Shown here: positions 26,065 through 33,563 of the stretch, one piece after another
How the letters are laid out: each line of letters starts with the position of its first letter
Numbering within the stretch: position 1 is the first letter of the stretch
NCBI GenBank assembly: GCA_900316955.1
Contig: ONEX01000001.1
Coordinates: forward strand, 164,953 to 228,952
Direction of reading: 5' to 3'
DNA length: 64,000 bases
Origin: an uncultured Bacteroidales bacterium
GTDB lineage: Bacteria > Bacteroidota > Bacteroidia > Bacteroidales > UBA932
Made by a program: the position numbers and the translations under genes
The notes under the pieces: generated by a model
Seen by the model: only the letters and a program-made list of their open reading frames with translations
Told to the model about the DNA's origin: nothing
The model's database searches: none

Positions 26065-27867
26065 ATGGAAAACGTCTTTGCACAGCGCGTGGAGGCCATT
26101 CGTGACCTGATGCGCGGGAACGGCTGGGACGCCGTCATCCTGACGGGCAGCGACCCCCATGCGAGCGAATATCCGGCCCGGCGCTGGAAGCAGGTGGAAT
26201 GGGTGTCCGGCTTCACGGGCGAGGCGGGGGATTTGTGCATTACCCTGGACCATGCCGGCCTCTGGACCGATACGCGGTATTTCATTCAGGCGGTGAAGCA
26301 GCTGGCCGGAACGGGCATCGAGCTGCACAAGATGCGCGTGCCGGAGCAGGTGCCTATCCCGCAGTGGCTCGCCTCCCGCGGCTTCGAGGAGCCGGTCATC
26401 GCGGTGGACGGGCTGTGCCAGACGGTGGCGGCCGTCGCGGGCCTGAAGGCCGCGTTCGGCGGCGCCGTCCGCATCGTCTCCGTCCCGGATATGCTTTCAC
26501 CGCTGTGGGCCGACCGCCCGGCGATTCCCGTGACCCCGGTCATCACGCTGGGCGAGGACCTGACCGGCGAGTCCCGTGAGGCGAAGATCCACTGGCTCCG
26601 CAAATGGATGATGCGGCAGGAGGTGGACGCCATTTTCCTGACCGCCCTGGACGAGATCGCCTGGCTGCTGAATGTGCGCGGTTCCGACGTGGACTACAAC
26701 CCGGTGGTGATCTCCTACCTGCTCGTGACGATGGACCAGGCGTACTGGTTCGTCCGCAAGGATGCCGACGGCGAGCCGGACGAGGAGACGCTGTCCAGCT
26801 TCGACGAGCTGGCGGCCGACGAGGTCACGCTCTGCGACTACGCGGAGGTCGCGGCCGCGCTGGCCACCTTCGTGGACCAGGACGTGGACCGGATCTATGC
26901 GGACCCGGCCACCTTGAACATCCACATCCGCGAATGCCTGGACGAGTGCGGCTACGACGTGGTGGAAGGCCTGTCGCCCGTGCCGCTCCGCAAGTCGGTG
27001 AAGAACCGCGTGGAAATCGAGGGGATGCGGGAGGCGCACCTGGAGGACGGTCTCGCGATGGAGCAGTTCCTCTATTGGCTGGAAGGCCAGGTGGGGCAGG
27101 TGGACGAATGGGAGGCCGCCTGCAAGCTGCAGTCCTTCCGGGCGCAGATTCCCGGTTACCGGGGCGACAGCTTCGAGACCATATCGGCCTATGGGCCCGG
27201 CGCCGCGCTGCCGCACTACGTGACGCCGCGCACCGGCGCGCCGGTCCTGGAACCGCGCGGACTGTACCTCGTGGACTCCGGCGGCCAGTACCTCTTCGGC
27301 ACGACGGACATCACGCGCACCGTTCCCCTCGGCCCTTGCACGGCCCTGGAGAGGGAGGACTACACGCTCGTGATGAAGGGGCACATCGACCTGTCGATGG
27401 CCGTGTTCCCGGTGGGCACCTGCGGCTGCCACCTGGACATCCTGGCCCGCAACCCCCTCTGGCAGACCAAGCGCAACTTCGGCCACGGCACCGGCCACGG
27501 CATCGGCTTCTTCCTCAATGTCCATGAAGGTCCGCAGGAATTCCGCCAGAACTTCAACGCCTACCCCTTCGTCCCGGGCGTCATCAACACCATCGAACCG
27601 GGCCTCTACCGCGAAGGCATGCACGGCGTCCGGCACGAGAATGTGGTCCTCGTGCGCGAGGACGGCAAGAATGACTTCGGCACCTGGTATTCTTTCGAGA
27701 CCCTGACCCTCTGCCACTACGACACCTCGGTCCTCGTCCGCGACCTCCTCACGCCCGACGAAATCGCCTGGCTCAACGCCTACAACGAGCGCGTCTACCG
27801 CACCCTCTCGCCCCGCCTCCCCGCCGACATCGCCGCCTGGCTCCGCGAAAAGACCCGGGCGATCTAA
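26065..27867 (+). CDS. pepP: aminopeptidase P family protein (M24B, three-domain form)
   Basis: 600 residues. Two creatinase-like N-terminal domains (residues 1-310; note SDPHASEYPARRWKQVEWVS and WTDTRYFIQA) precede the pita-bread catalytic domain. The five metal ligands are visible: Asp in LVDSGGQYL, Asp in GTTDITRTV, His in GHGTGHGIG, Glu in NTIEPGLY and Glu in VRHENVVLV. It removes N-terminal residues before proline; cytoplasmic. ATG at 26065 (MENVFAQRVEAIRD) is preferred to the GTG at 26041. The gene ends 16 nt before element E1 of the island. Confidence 0.93.
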   Translation: MENVFAQRVEAIRDLMRGNGWDAVILTGSDPHASEYPARRWKQVEWVSGFTGEAGDLCITLDHAGLWTDTRYFIQAVKQLAGTGIELHKMRVPEQVPIPQWLASRGFEEPVIAVDGLCQTVAAVAGLKAAFGGAVRIVSVPDMLSPLWADRPAIPVTPVITLGEDLTGESREAKIHWLRKWMMRQEVDAIFLTALDEIAWLLNVRGSDVDYNPVVISYLLVTMDQAYWFVRKDADGEPDEETLSSFDELAADEVTLCDYAEVAAALATFVDQDVDRIYADPATLNIHIRECLDECGYDVVEGLSPVPLRKSVKNRVEIEGMREAHLEDGLAMEQFLYWLEGQVGQVDEWEAACKLQSFRAQIPGYRGDSFETISAYGPGAALPHYVTPRTGAPVLEPRGLYLVDSGGQYLFGTTDITRTVPLGPCTALEREDYTLVMKGHIDLSMAVFPVGTCGCHLDILARNPLWQTKRNFGHGTGHGIGFFLNVHEGPQEFRQNFNAYPFVPGVINTIEPGLYREGMHGVRHENVVLVREDGKNDFGTWYSFETLTLCHYDTSVLVRDLLTPDEIAWLNAYNERVYRTLSPRLPADIAAWLREKTRAI

Positions 27868-27883
27868 AGGGCGGTAAGGTGCC

Positions 27884-27989
27884 GTCGAATGGAAGCGGCT
27901 GTTTATCAATGATTTAAGTAAAGATGACTGCGCTAGACGGGGCGGTCATCTTTGCGTAATTTCCTATTAGTCAACCGTTTCCATTCGAC
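27884..27989 (+). repeat. 106-bp structured element E1
   Basis: First of three elements of identical length and layout (others at 28987 and 30167). Ends: GTCGAATGGAA (27884-27894) and TTCCATTCGAC (27979-27989), an 11-bp perfect inverted repeat. Centre: hairpin GATGACTG.../...GTCATC (27923-27950). TTGCG begins at offset 68, as in E2 and E3. The right arm encodes, on the minus strand, the last codons and the stop of the transposase-like gene. It lies 16 bp downstream of the pepP stop. Confidence 0.9.
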
Positions 27990-28909
27990 GCCCTTTCCAG
28001 GGGCATGTGCAGGAATCGCGCGATTTGCTCAGCCAAGGCATCTGTTTGGGGCCTCAGCCGGAGGAATAGATCGAATTTCTCGTCCGTCGTCATGGATATG
28101 ATGTCGTGGATGTCTTCCACGAGGTGGCTCTTCAACAGGAAAGAGGTCATCTGTCGGTACGGAGCGTCGCTTTTGCCCACGAACACTTCGTTGATGTCAT
28201 ACTCGCTGCCGGTTGTCGCATGCATGGAAGTGATCATATCCTCGCCCGTGTCAAAGAACCGGTTTGAGGCTTCATAGTCGATACAGTTGTAGGTGGTGAC
28301 GATAAAGTCTGTGAGTTGCAGTCCTTCCTGCCGGGTCAACGGCTTGAAGAGCCGGTCTAATTGCGCGTAGTTCAAGGGCCTCCCGGCCTTAAAATGCGCT
28401 TTCACTTCCTTGACGGCCTTCTGGAGCGGCCATCGGGCGTCCCGGATGACCAGCTTCTCGGAAAAAGGATGGTCGGACGATGCATAGGCCAGAAAGTTCC
28501 ACCGGTATTCTTCGGCCTTTCCCACCAGCCTCCGTTCCACGGGGTTGTTTCCGACATAGACCAGGTTCGTGCGGCCTTTCTTGTCTCCGAATTTCTGTGC
28601 CCAGCCATAGCGGCCCCGCAGGACATGCCCCATGGTGCGGCATCGCCCATTCCATTGGCGCGAAAAGAACGTATTGACCTCCCGCTTGAAGTTCCCCAGG
28701 TCGGCTTTGCTCTTTGCCCGGATGGAATCGTGGACATGGTCCGGCATCTGACATAGGCTCAGCACCTGGATCCCGTGCTTTCGGGCCAGGACGCAATACG
28801 ACGTGAAATAAACCAGATGGTCGCTGTAGGAATAGAACAGCACGCCGTCATCGGCGCTCCGCTGGTAACAATGAGTCAAGATATCCTTGAAAAACTTCCG
28901 ACGCTTCAT
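27971..28909 (-). CDS. REP-associated-type tyrosine transposase (RAYT/Y1 HuH family)
   Basis: 312 residues. Residues 1-130 form an IS200-like Y1 transposase domain: CQMPDHVHDS carries the HuH pair His58/His60, and LVYVGNNPVERR matches the conserved Y-x3-NPV helix of RAYTs, with Tyr118 the likely nucleophile. A C-terminal extension of about 170 residues has no motif I know. Start at 28909 (MKRRKFFKD); the longer open frame only runs through element E2. The stop codon and final residues (SNGNG) are encoded by the right arm of E1. Single-copy RAYTs act on REP-like hairpins, making E1-E3 the obvious substrate. Confidence 0.82.
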   Translation of the reverse strand: MKRRKFFKDILTHCYQRSADDGVLFYSYSDHLVYFTSYCVLARKHGIQVLSLCQMPDHVHDSIRAKSKADLGNFKREVNTFFSRQWNGRCRTMGHVLRGRYGWAQKFGDKKGRTNLVYVGNNPVERRLVGKAEEYRWNFLAYASSDHPFSEKLVIRDARWPLQKAVKEVKAHFKAGRPLNYAQLDRLFKPLTRQEGLQLTDFIVTTYNCIDYEASNRFFDTGEDMITSMHATTGSEYDINEVFVGKSDAPYRQMTSFLLKSHLVEDIHDIISMTTDEKFDLFLRLRPQTDALAEQIARFLHMPLERASNGNG

Positions 28910-28986
28910 ATCTCGCAGGCGGAAGGCAGAATGGGCCTTCGGGGACGAATATCGGAAAGATTCTCCGGAAAAGCAAAAGGGTGGCC

Positions 28987-29092
28987 GTCGAATGGAATCG
29001 GCTGATTGACTGGATGTTATGACAATGTGACCGCTCTTGTTTGCGCGGTCATGGTTGCGCAAATGGTTGGTACTCAGTTGTTTACATTCGAC
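28987..29092 (+). repeat. 106-bp structured element E2
   Basis: Same length, orientation and internal spacing as E1: GTCGAATGGAA at the left end, TTTACATTCGAC at the right, TGACCGC...GCGGTCA hairpin with TGAC at offset 41, TTGCG at offset 68. On the minus strand its right arm supplies the last five residues (SNVNN) and stop of the S41-like gene. It lies 77 bp upstream of the transposase start. The terminal repeat has one mismatch (ACATTCGAC against CCATTCGAC in the others). Confidence 0.9.
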
Positions 29093-30192
29093 GGGGAATC
29101 GGCGGACAGCGCGTGTGCTGCCTGTTTTTTCTTCAGGTCCTGCGCTATCCAGAGCACCCACTCATCGACATTGTCGGTGAGTTCGCTCGGATAAGGGATG
29201 TCCAGCCGCACATCTGGAGCGATGCCCGTTTTGTCGATGCCGCGGTCGGGAAGACGGTGGGAGACGGTCACGGGAATCAGGATAAAGTGCTTGCTGTATG
29301 GCAGTTCAACCTCCGTACAGTTAGAGATGTCCAGGAGGCCATAAGTGTTGTCCTGCCCATAGACGGTGGTCCGTTTGCTTGAAGCTTGGATTTCCAGGAC
29401 CATTGCTTCCCCTGAACTGGCGACGTGATTGTCGATGATGAGGGCTGCCGCCACAGGAAGTGTCGAGATGGATGAGTACTCTATGTCACGCTGCTCGATG
29501 AAAGGCCACAAGACACGTTCTTTGGATTTGTCCTTGAAAAGGGACAGGCGAAACCACCATACCCAGGACATCTTGCCTATCCGACGGAGATTGTTCTTAG
29601 TATAAAAGAAATCCAATCCGTCTAGCGTCGCCGGTGTATCGTACAGCAATTCCAAGTAGGGCAGATAATGGTAGTCCGCTCCACCGCCGTTTCCCCGGAT
29701 GTCAAGGATCAGGAACTTGCACCCCGACGCCTTATAATCCTTCACGGATTGCTTAATCCATTTGTCATCCGGATCCCCCATACAGGAAGGGAAGCGGATC
29801 AGATATGTGTCATCATCGACCTTGCAGGAAACCGCCTGCGGATCATATGGAAAAACGGAGGAATAGTCGGTCGGCCTTTTCCAAAGATGGTTATGCGCGT
29901 CCCAGCAGGTCCGTAAATGCCTTTGCTGGAACCAGGCCAGGTAGTGACCGACACCGTCGAAAGGAGTATAGACCCCGGCATCGACACTGTCCCGGACGGC
30001 CGCTTTCATGATTTCGTAATTCGCCAGTTCCTCTTCTGTCAACAGGGGGAAACCCGCGTAGTTGTATTCGACTTCGTGGATGGCGAAGTCGAGGTCGTCG
30101 GCGAAGTTCTCCGTGGGGGATTGCGACGTACAAGAGAATAGCACCCAGATCATGCACAGAAGTGCCGTCGAATGGATGTGGTTGATAGTCAT
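29074..30192 (-). CDS. S41/tail-specific-protease-like lipoprotein
   Basis: 372 residues. Lipoprotein signal MTINHIHSTALLCMIWVLFSC with Cys21; the n-region lacks the usual lysines. The S41 core is seen in FLILDIRGNGGGADYHY, ALIIDNHVASSGEAM (catalytic-type Ser) and TVYGQDNTYGLLDIS. There is no recognisable PDZ domain. The first eight or so codons come from the left arm of element E3 and the last five plus stop from the right arm of E2, so its ends have been remodelled by the elements. Codon use is more AT-rich than in the surrounding core genes. Peptidase activity is plausible, substrate unknown. Confidence 0.78.
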   Translation of the reverse strand: MTINHIHSTALLCMIWVLFSCTSQSPTENFADDLDFAIHEVEYNYAGFPLLTEEELANYEIMKAAVRDSVDAGVYTPFDGVGHYLAWFQQRHLRTCWDAHNHLWKRPTDYSSVFPYDPQAVSCKVDDDTYLIRFPSCMGDPDDKWIKQSVKDYKASGCKFLILDIRGNGGGADYHYLPYLELLYDTPATLDGLDFFYTKNNLRRIGKMSWVWWFRLSLFKDKSKERVLWPFIEQRDIEYSSISTLPVAAALIIDNHVASSGEAMVLEIQASSKRTTVYGQDNTYGLLDISNCTEVELPYSKHFILIPVTVSHRLPDRGIDKTGIAPDVRLDIPYPSELTDNVDEWVLWIAQDLKKKQAAHALSADSPSNVNN

Positions 30193-30272
30193 ATGGTTAC
30201 AAGAATTTGACTGCGCTATTTGGCGCAGTCATTATTGCGTAAATAATTGATAATAAGTAGTTTCCATTCGAC
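30167..30272 (+). repeat. 106-bp structured element E3
   Basis: Same length and spacing as E1 and E2. Ends GTCGAATGGA and TTTCCATTCGAC; perfect central hairpin TGACTGCGC (30208-30216) with GCGCAGTCA (30223-30231); TTGCG at offset 68. On the minus strand the left arm carries the ATG (CAT at 30190-30192) of the S41-like gene. The pyrH stop lies 56 bp beyond its right end. Confidence 0.9.
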
Positions 30273-30328
30273 GAGCCAGGGGCAGGGGAAAGGAAATGCT
30301 TCGGAGGGTTGGAGCCGGATTGGGCCCC

Positions 30329-31033
30329 CTACGGATGCACGAGGGTGCCGACCTTCTCGCCCTTGATGAGCTTGGTGAGGTTGCCGGTGGCGTTCATGTC
30401 GAAGACGATGATGGGCATGTGGCCGTCGGAGCAGAGGGCGTAGGCGGTCTGGTCCATCACTTTGAGGTGCTTGGAGATGGCTTCGTCGAAGGTGAGCTCG
30501 TCGTACTTGACGGCGGTAGGGTCTTTCTCCGGGTCGGCGGTGTAGACGCCGTCCACGCGGGTGCCCTTGAGGAGGGCGTCCGCGCCGATCTCGAGGGCGC
30601 GCAGGGCGGCGCCGGAGTCGGTGGTGAAGAAGGGGTTGCCGGTGCCGCCGGCGATGAGGGCGACGCCGCCGCGTTCGAGCACCTTCACGGCGTCATCGCG
30701 CATGTAGTACTTGGCGACGGGTTCCATCGGCGTAGCCGTAAAGACCTGGGCGTCAACGCCTTCTTCCTTGATGAACATGGAGAGGGCGAGGGAGTTGATG
30801 ACCGTGGCGAGCATCCCCATCTTGTCGCCGTCCACGCGGTCGAAGCCCTTCCCGACGCCTTGCAGGCCGCGGAAGATGTTGCCGCCGCCGTTGACGATGG
30901 CAATCTGGAGGCCGGCTTTCGCGGCGGCCGCGATTTCTTTTGCGTAGGCGGACAGGCTTTCCGTGTCCAGGCCCTTTCCGGCAGGGCCGCCGAGGCTTTC
31001 GCCGCTGAGCTTGAGAAGGACTCTCTTATACAT
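30329..31033 (-). CDS. pyrH: uridylate kinase (UMP kinase)
   Basis: 234 residues, full length. Amino-acid-kinase fold: LLKLSGESLGG, VNGGGNIFRG, VDGDKMGMLATVINSLAL, GGTGNPFFTTDSGAALRA, DGVYTADPEKDP and the C-terminal GTLVHP. It phosphorylates UMP with ATP in pyrimidine nucleotide synthesis. Promoter on the minus strand: TACTTTTGT at 31057-31065 with TTG (31085-31087) about 19 nt upstream. It faces the island; the 56 bp between its stop and E3 hold no terminator I can see. Confidence 0.97.
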   Translation of the reverse strand: MYKRVLLKLSGESLGGPAGKGLDTESLSAYAKEIAAAAKAGLQIAIVNGGGNIFRGLQGVGKGFDRVDGDKMGMLATVINSLALSMFIKEEGVDAQVFTATPMEPVAKYYMRDDAVKVLERGGVALIAGGTGNPFFTTDSGAALRALEIGADALLKGTRVDGVYTADPEKDPTAVKYDELTFDEAISKHLKVMDQTAYALCSDGHMPIIVFDMNATGNLTKLIKGEKVGTLVHP

Positions 31034-31096
31034 GGTCTTTGGGTTTGGATTTGTAACAAAAGTATTGAAATATTATGAAAGATGCAAGAAAGACCG

Positions 31097-31105
31097 TATA
31101 TTTGC
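31097..31105 (+). promoter_or_regulatory. -7 box upstream of the cytochrome b gene
   Basis: TATATTTGC lies 34 nt before the ATG at 31140, divergent from the pyrH promoter. No TTTG at the expected -33 position. Confidence 0.5.
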
Positions 31106-31139
31106 ATACTTGCAAGACTAACGAAACAACCGACTTATA

Positions 31140-31901
31140 ATGGCTAATTTCCTCACCTCCTCCATCGGCAAGAAGTTCATCCAGAGCGTCACCGGCGCTT
31201 TCCTCGTGATCTTCCTGCTCCTGCACGGCACCATCAACTTCTTCTCCGTGATCGACTCCCTGAACGGGAACTTCGGCAAGGTGGCCGAAGATGCGGTCCG
31301 TTTCTCCACCGGCGACGGCTGGTTCCAGGTCGGCTGCGACTTCATGAGCACCCCGTTCATCGACATCATGGTCCCGATCCTGGCCCTCGGCTTCATCCTC
31401 CACATCGGCTTCGGCATCTGGCTCTCCATCGAGAACTACACCAAGCGCGGCGGCATCAAGCGCTACGAGGTGGCCTCCAAGGCGAAGAACGACAGCTGGG
31501 CCGCGAAGAACATGTTCATCCTCGGCATCATCGTCCTGGGCCTGCTGGGCTTCCATCTGTCCCACTTCTGGGCCAAGATGCAGCTGCAGGAGTTCATGGG
31601 CGCCGAAGCGGAGAATCCCTATTACCTCCTGATGGTGACCTTCAAGAACTGGTGGATGGTGGCCCTGTACATCGTGTGGTTCATCGCCCTGTTCCTGCAC
31701 CTGGAGCACGGTTTCTGGTCGATGTTCCAGACCATCGGCTGGAATAACAAGAAGTGGCTCAAGCGCCTCAAGGTGATCGGCATCATCATCGCCGCCGCGA
31801 TCGTCCTCCTGTTCGTCTGCACCGCGGTCAACGCCTATGTCGAAGCCAACTTCGTCACGGCCTCCCACGAGTGGACGGCGCCCCTTCTTGCAAAATTTTA
31901 A
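31140..31901 (+). CDS. frdC: fumarate reductase/succinate dehydrogenase cytochrome b subunit (b558 family)
   Basis: 253 residues. Five membrane helices with heme-ligand histidines in FLLLHGTINFF, LHIGFGIWLS, GFHLSHFWAK and LHLEHGFWSMF: the two-heme single-subunit anchor of Bacteroidota quinol:fumarate reductase. In this phylum it is normally followed by the flavoprotein (FrdA) and iron-sulfur (FrdB) genes. Here the next gene is trpB with its own leader, so this anchor gene is an orphan in the window. The protein looks intact. Confidence 0.93.
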   Translation: MANFLTSSIGKKFIQSVTGAFLVIFLLLHGTINFFSVIDSLNGNFGKVAEDAVRFSTGDGWFQVGCDFMSTPFIDIMVPILALGFILHIGFGIWLSIENYTKRGGIKRYEVASKAKNDSWAAKNMFILGIIVLGLLGFHLSHFWAKMQLQEFMGAEAENPYYLLMVTFKNWWMVALYIVWFIALFLHLEHGFWSMFQTIGWNNKKWLKRLKVIGIIIAAAIVLLFVCTAVNAYVEANFVTASHEWTAPLLAKF

Positions 31902-31908
31902 AAAATTA

Positions 31909-31941
31909 TTTGCTTTTTAAATTTTTTCTCTACATCTTTGC
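31909..31941 (+). promoter_or_regulatory. promoter of the trpB leader transcript
   Basis: TTTG at 31909-31912, 20 nt, then CATCTTTGC at 31933-31941 (one mismatch from TAnnTTTGC). The box ends 6 nt before the leader peptide ATG. Confidence 0.65.
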
Positions 31942-31947
31942 AACAAG

Positions 31948-32004
31948 ATGAGAACAATGATGGTCAATAACTTCTGGTGGCGCACTTGCAGTTCCAAGCT
32001 GTAA
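31948..32004 (+). CDS. trp leader peptide
   Basis: An 18-codon ORF encoding MRTMMVNNFWWRTCSSKL, with tandem Trp codons at positions 10-11 (31975-31980). It precedes alternative RNA hairpins and trpB, the textbook layout of ribosome-mediated attenuation: stalling at the TGG pair when charged tRNA-Trp is scarce would mask segment 1 and favour the antiterminator. It is too short for normal gene calling. Confidence 0.88.
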   Translation: MRTMMVNNFWWRTCSSKL

Positions 32005-32067
32005 GTCGCATCGCCATAGGTAGACCAAACCCATAGAAGGCACGCTGACTTACAGCGTGCCTTTTTT
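31984..32067 (+). promoter_or_regulatory. tryptophan attenuator (alternative hairpins and terminator)
   Basis: Segment 1 ACTTGCAG (31984-31991) pairs with segment 2 CTGTAAGT (31999-32006; one G-U). Segment 2 GCTGTAAGTC (31998-32007) pairs perfectly over 10 bp with segment 3 GACTTACAGC (32047-32056) as antiterminator. Segment 3 in turn forms the terminator: GGCACGCTG (32039-32047) with CAGCGTGCC (32053-32061) and a T6 tract (32062-32067). The mutually exclusive pairings and the Trp codons just upstream make the mechanism clear. Confidence 0.9.
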
Positions 32068-32104
32068 CATGCCAAAATCATAAACCAAATAAAACACAAA
32101 CACC

Positions 32105-33469
32105 ATGAGACAGAAAAAGTACCTGCTTCCGGAGAGCGAGATCCCGACCCATTACTTCAACATCCAGGCGATCATGCCCAACAAGCCGCTGCCGTTCCTG
32201 CACCCGGCCACCAAGCAGCCCCTGAAGCCCGAGGACCTGTATCCGATTTTCTGCAAGGCCTGCGCCGACCAGGAACTCAACCAGACGGACGAATGGATCC
32301 CCATCCCGGAGCCGGTCCGCGAGCAGTACGCCGCCTACCGCTGCACCCCGCTCGTGCGCGCCTACGAGCTGGAGGAGGCCCTCGGCACCCCGGCCCACAT
32401 CTACTTCAAGAACGAGTCCGTGTCCCCGGCCGGCAGCCACAAGCTGAACTCCGCCATCGCCCAGGCCTACTACGCCAAGGAGCAGGGCGTCACGAACCTC
32501 ACCACCGAGACCGGCGCCGGCCAATGGGGCGGTGCGCTCTCCTACGCGACCAAGAAGTTCGGCATCGACTGCGCCGTCTATATGGTCAAGGTGAGCTATG
32601 AGCAGAAGCCCTTCCGCCGTTCGATCATGCAGACCTTCGGCGCGGCCGTCACCCCGTCCCCGTCCATGTCCACCCGCGCCGGCAAGGACATCTTGACCGT
32701 CAACCCGAACGACCGCGGTTCCCTGGGCTGCGCCATCTCCGAGGCCATCGAGCTCGCGATGAGCACCCCGAACTGCAAGTACGCCCTGGGTTCCGTGCTG
32801 AACCACGTGTGCCTGCACCAGACCATCATCGGCCAGGAGGCCGAGAAGCAGATGGCGATGACCGGCGAGTATCCCGACATCGTAATCGCCTGCTTCGGCG
32901 GCGGCTCCAACTTCTGCGGCCTGGCCCTCCCGTTCATGCGCCACAACATCCAGGAAGGCAAGAAGACCCGCTTCATCGCCGCGGAGCCCTATTCCTGCCC
33001 GAAGCTCACCAGGGGCAAGTTCGAGTATGACTTCGGCGACGAGGCCGGTATGACCCCGCTCCTGCCGATGTTCACCCTCGGCCACACCTTCAAGCCCGCG
33101 TCTATCCACGCCGGCGGCCTGCGCTATCACGGCGCCGGCGTCATCCTCTCCCAGCTGATGAAGGATGGCTACATGGAGGCGGTCGATATCGAGCAGCTCG
33201 ACTCCTTCCGCGCCGGCGTCCTGTTCGCCCGCACCGAGGGCATCATCCCCGCCCCGGAGTCCTGCCACGCCATCGCCGCCACCATCCAGGAGGCCCTCAA
33301 GTGCAAGGAGACCGGCGAGCAGAAGACCATCCTCTTCAACCTCTCCGGCCACGGCTTCGTGGACATGGCCGCCTACGACCAGTACTTCTCCGGCGAGATG
33401 CAGAACTACCACGTCTCCGACGAAGACCTCGCGAAGTTCATCGGCAGCGCCGATGCGCTGAACAAGTAA
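32105..33469 (+). CDS. trpB: tryptophan synthase beta chain, TrpB2 type
   Basis: 454 residues, longer than the usual 390-400 of TrpB1 and matching the TrpB2 (TIGR01415) group with its extended N-terminus. PLP Lys lies in SPAGSHKLNSA; ETGAGQWGGALSYA and CFGGGSNFCGLALPF are the phosphate- and serine-binding segments. TrpB2 condenses indole with serine, usually without a tight TrpA partner. It stands alone, without trpA, behind a Trp attenuator, which supports a biosynthetic or indole-salvage role. A strong terminator follows. Confidence 0.93.
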   Translation: MRQKKYLLPESEIPTHYFNIQAIMPNKPLPFLHPATKQPLKPEDLYPIFCKACADQELNQTDEWIPIPEPVREQYAAYRCTPLVRAYELEEALGTPAHIYFKNESVSPAGSHKLNSAIAQAYYAKEQGVTNLTTETGAGQWGGALSYATKKFGIDCAVYMVKVSYEQKPFRRSIMQTFGAAVTPSPSMSTRAGKDILTVNPNDRGSLGCAISEAIELAMSTPNCKYALGSVLNHVCLHQTIIGQEAEKQMAMTGEYPDIVIACFGGGSNFCGLALPFMRHNIQEGKKTRFIAAEPYSCPKLTRGKFEYDFGDEAGMTPLLPMFTLGHTFKPASIHAGGLRYHGAGVILSQLMKDGYMEAVDIEQLDSFRAGVLFARTEGIIPAPESCHAIAATIQEALKCKETGEQKTILFNLSGHGFVDMAAYDQYFSGEMQNYHVSDEDLAKFIGSADALNK

Positions 33470-33495
33470 GCCTGCGGCACGATTTGTGAAAAAAG

Positions 33496-33527
33496 CGGCG
33501 GAAACCGTAACGGTTTTTGCCGTTTTT
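33496..33527 (+). terminator. intrinsic terminator after trpB
   Basis: A 12-bp stem (33496-33507 with 33511-33522, TAA loop, two G-U pairs) is followed by TTTTT (33523-33527). The frr -7 box starts 4 nt later. Confidence 0.8.
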
Positions 33528-33530
33528 CAT

Positions 33531-33539
33531 TATATTTGT
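33531..33539 (+). promoter_or_regulatory. -7 box of frr
   Basis: TATATTTGT, 24 nt upstream of the frr ATG and directly after the trpB terminator. No TTTG at N20. Confidence 0.55.
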
Positions 33540-33563
33540 ACGATTAAGCAAAACACGAGAACT

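Noticed and set aside
28910-29161. N-terminal extension of the transposase ORF through element E2
   Set aside because: The added 84 residues are just a translation of E2 and its flanks; the Y1 domain begins at ATG 28909.
27884-30272. 106-bp elements as integron attC sites
   Set aside because: The gene-element layout and nested inverted repeats are similar, but I find no GTTRRRY/RYYYAAC core sites, no integron integrase in the window, and a HuH transposase is present instead.
27884-30272. CRISPR array
   Set aside because: Only three repeats, each 106 bp and about 1.1 kb apart with genes between them, and no cas genes.
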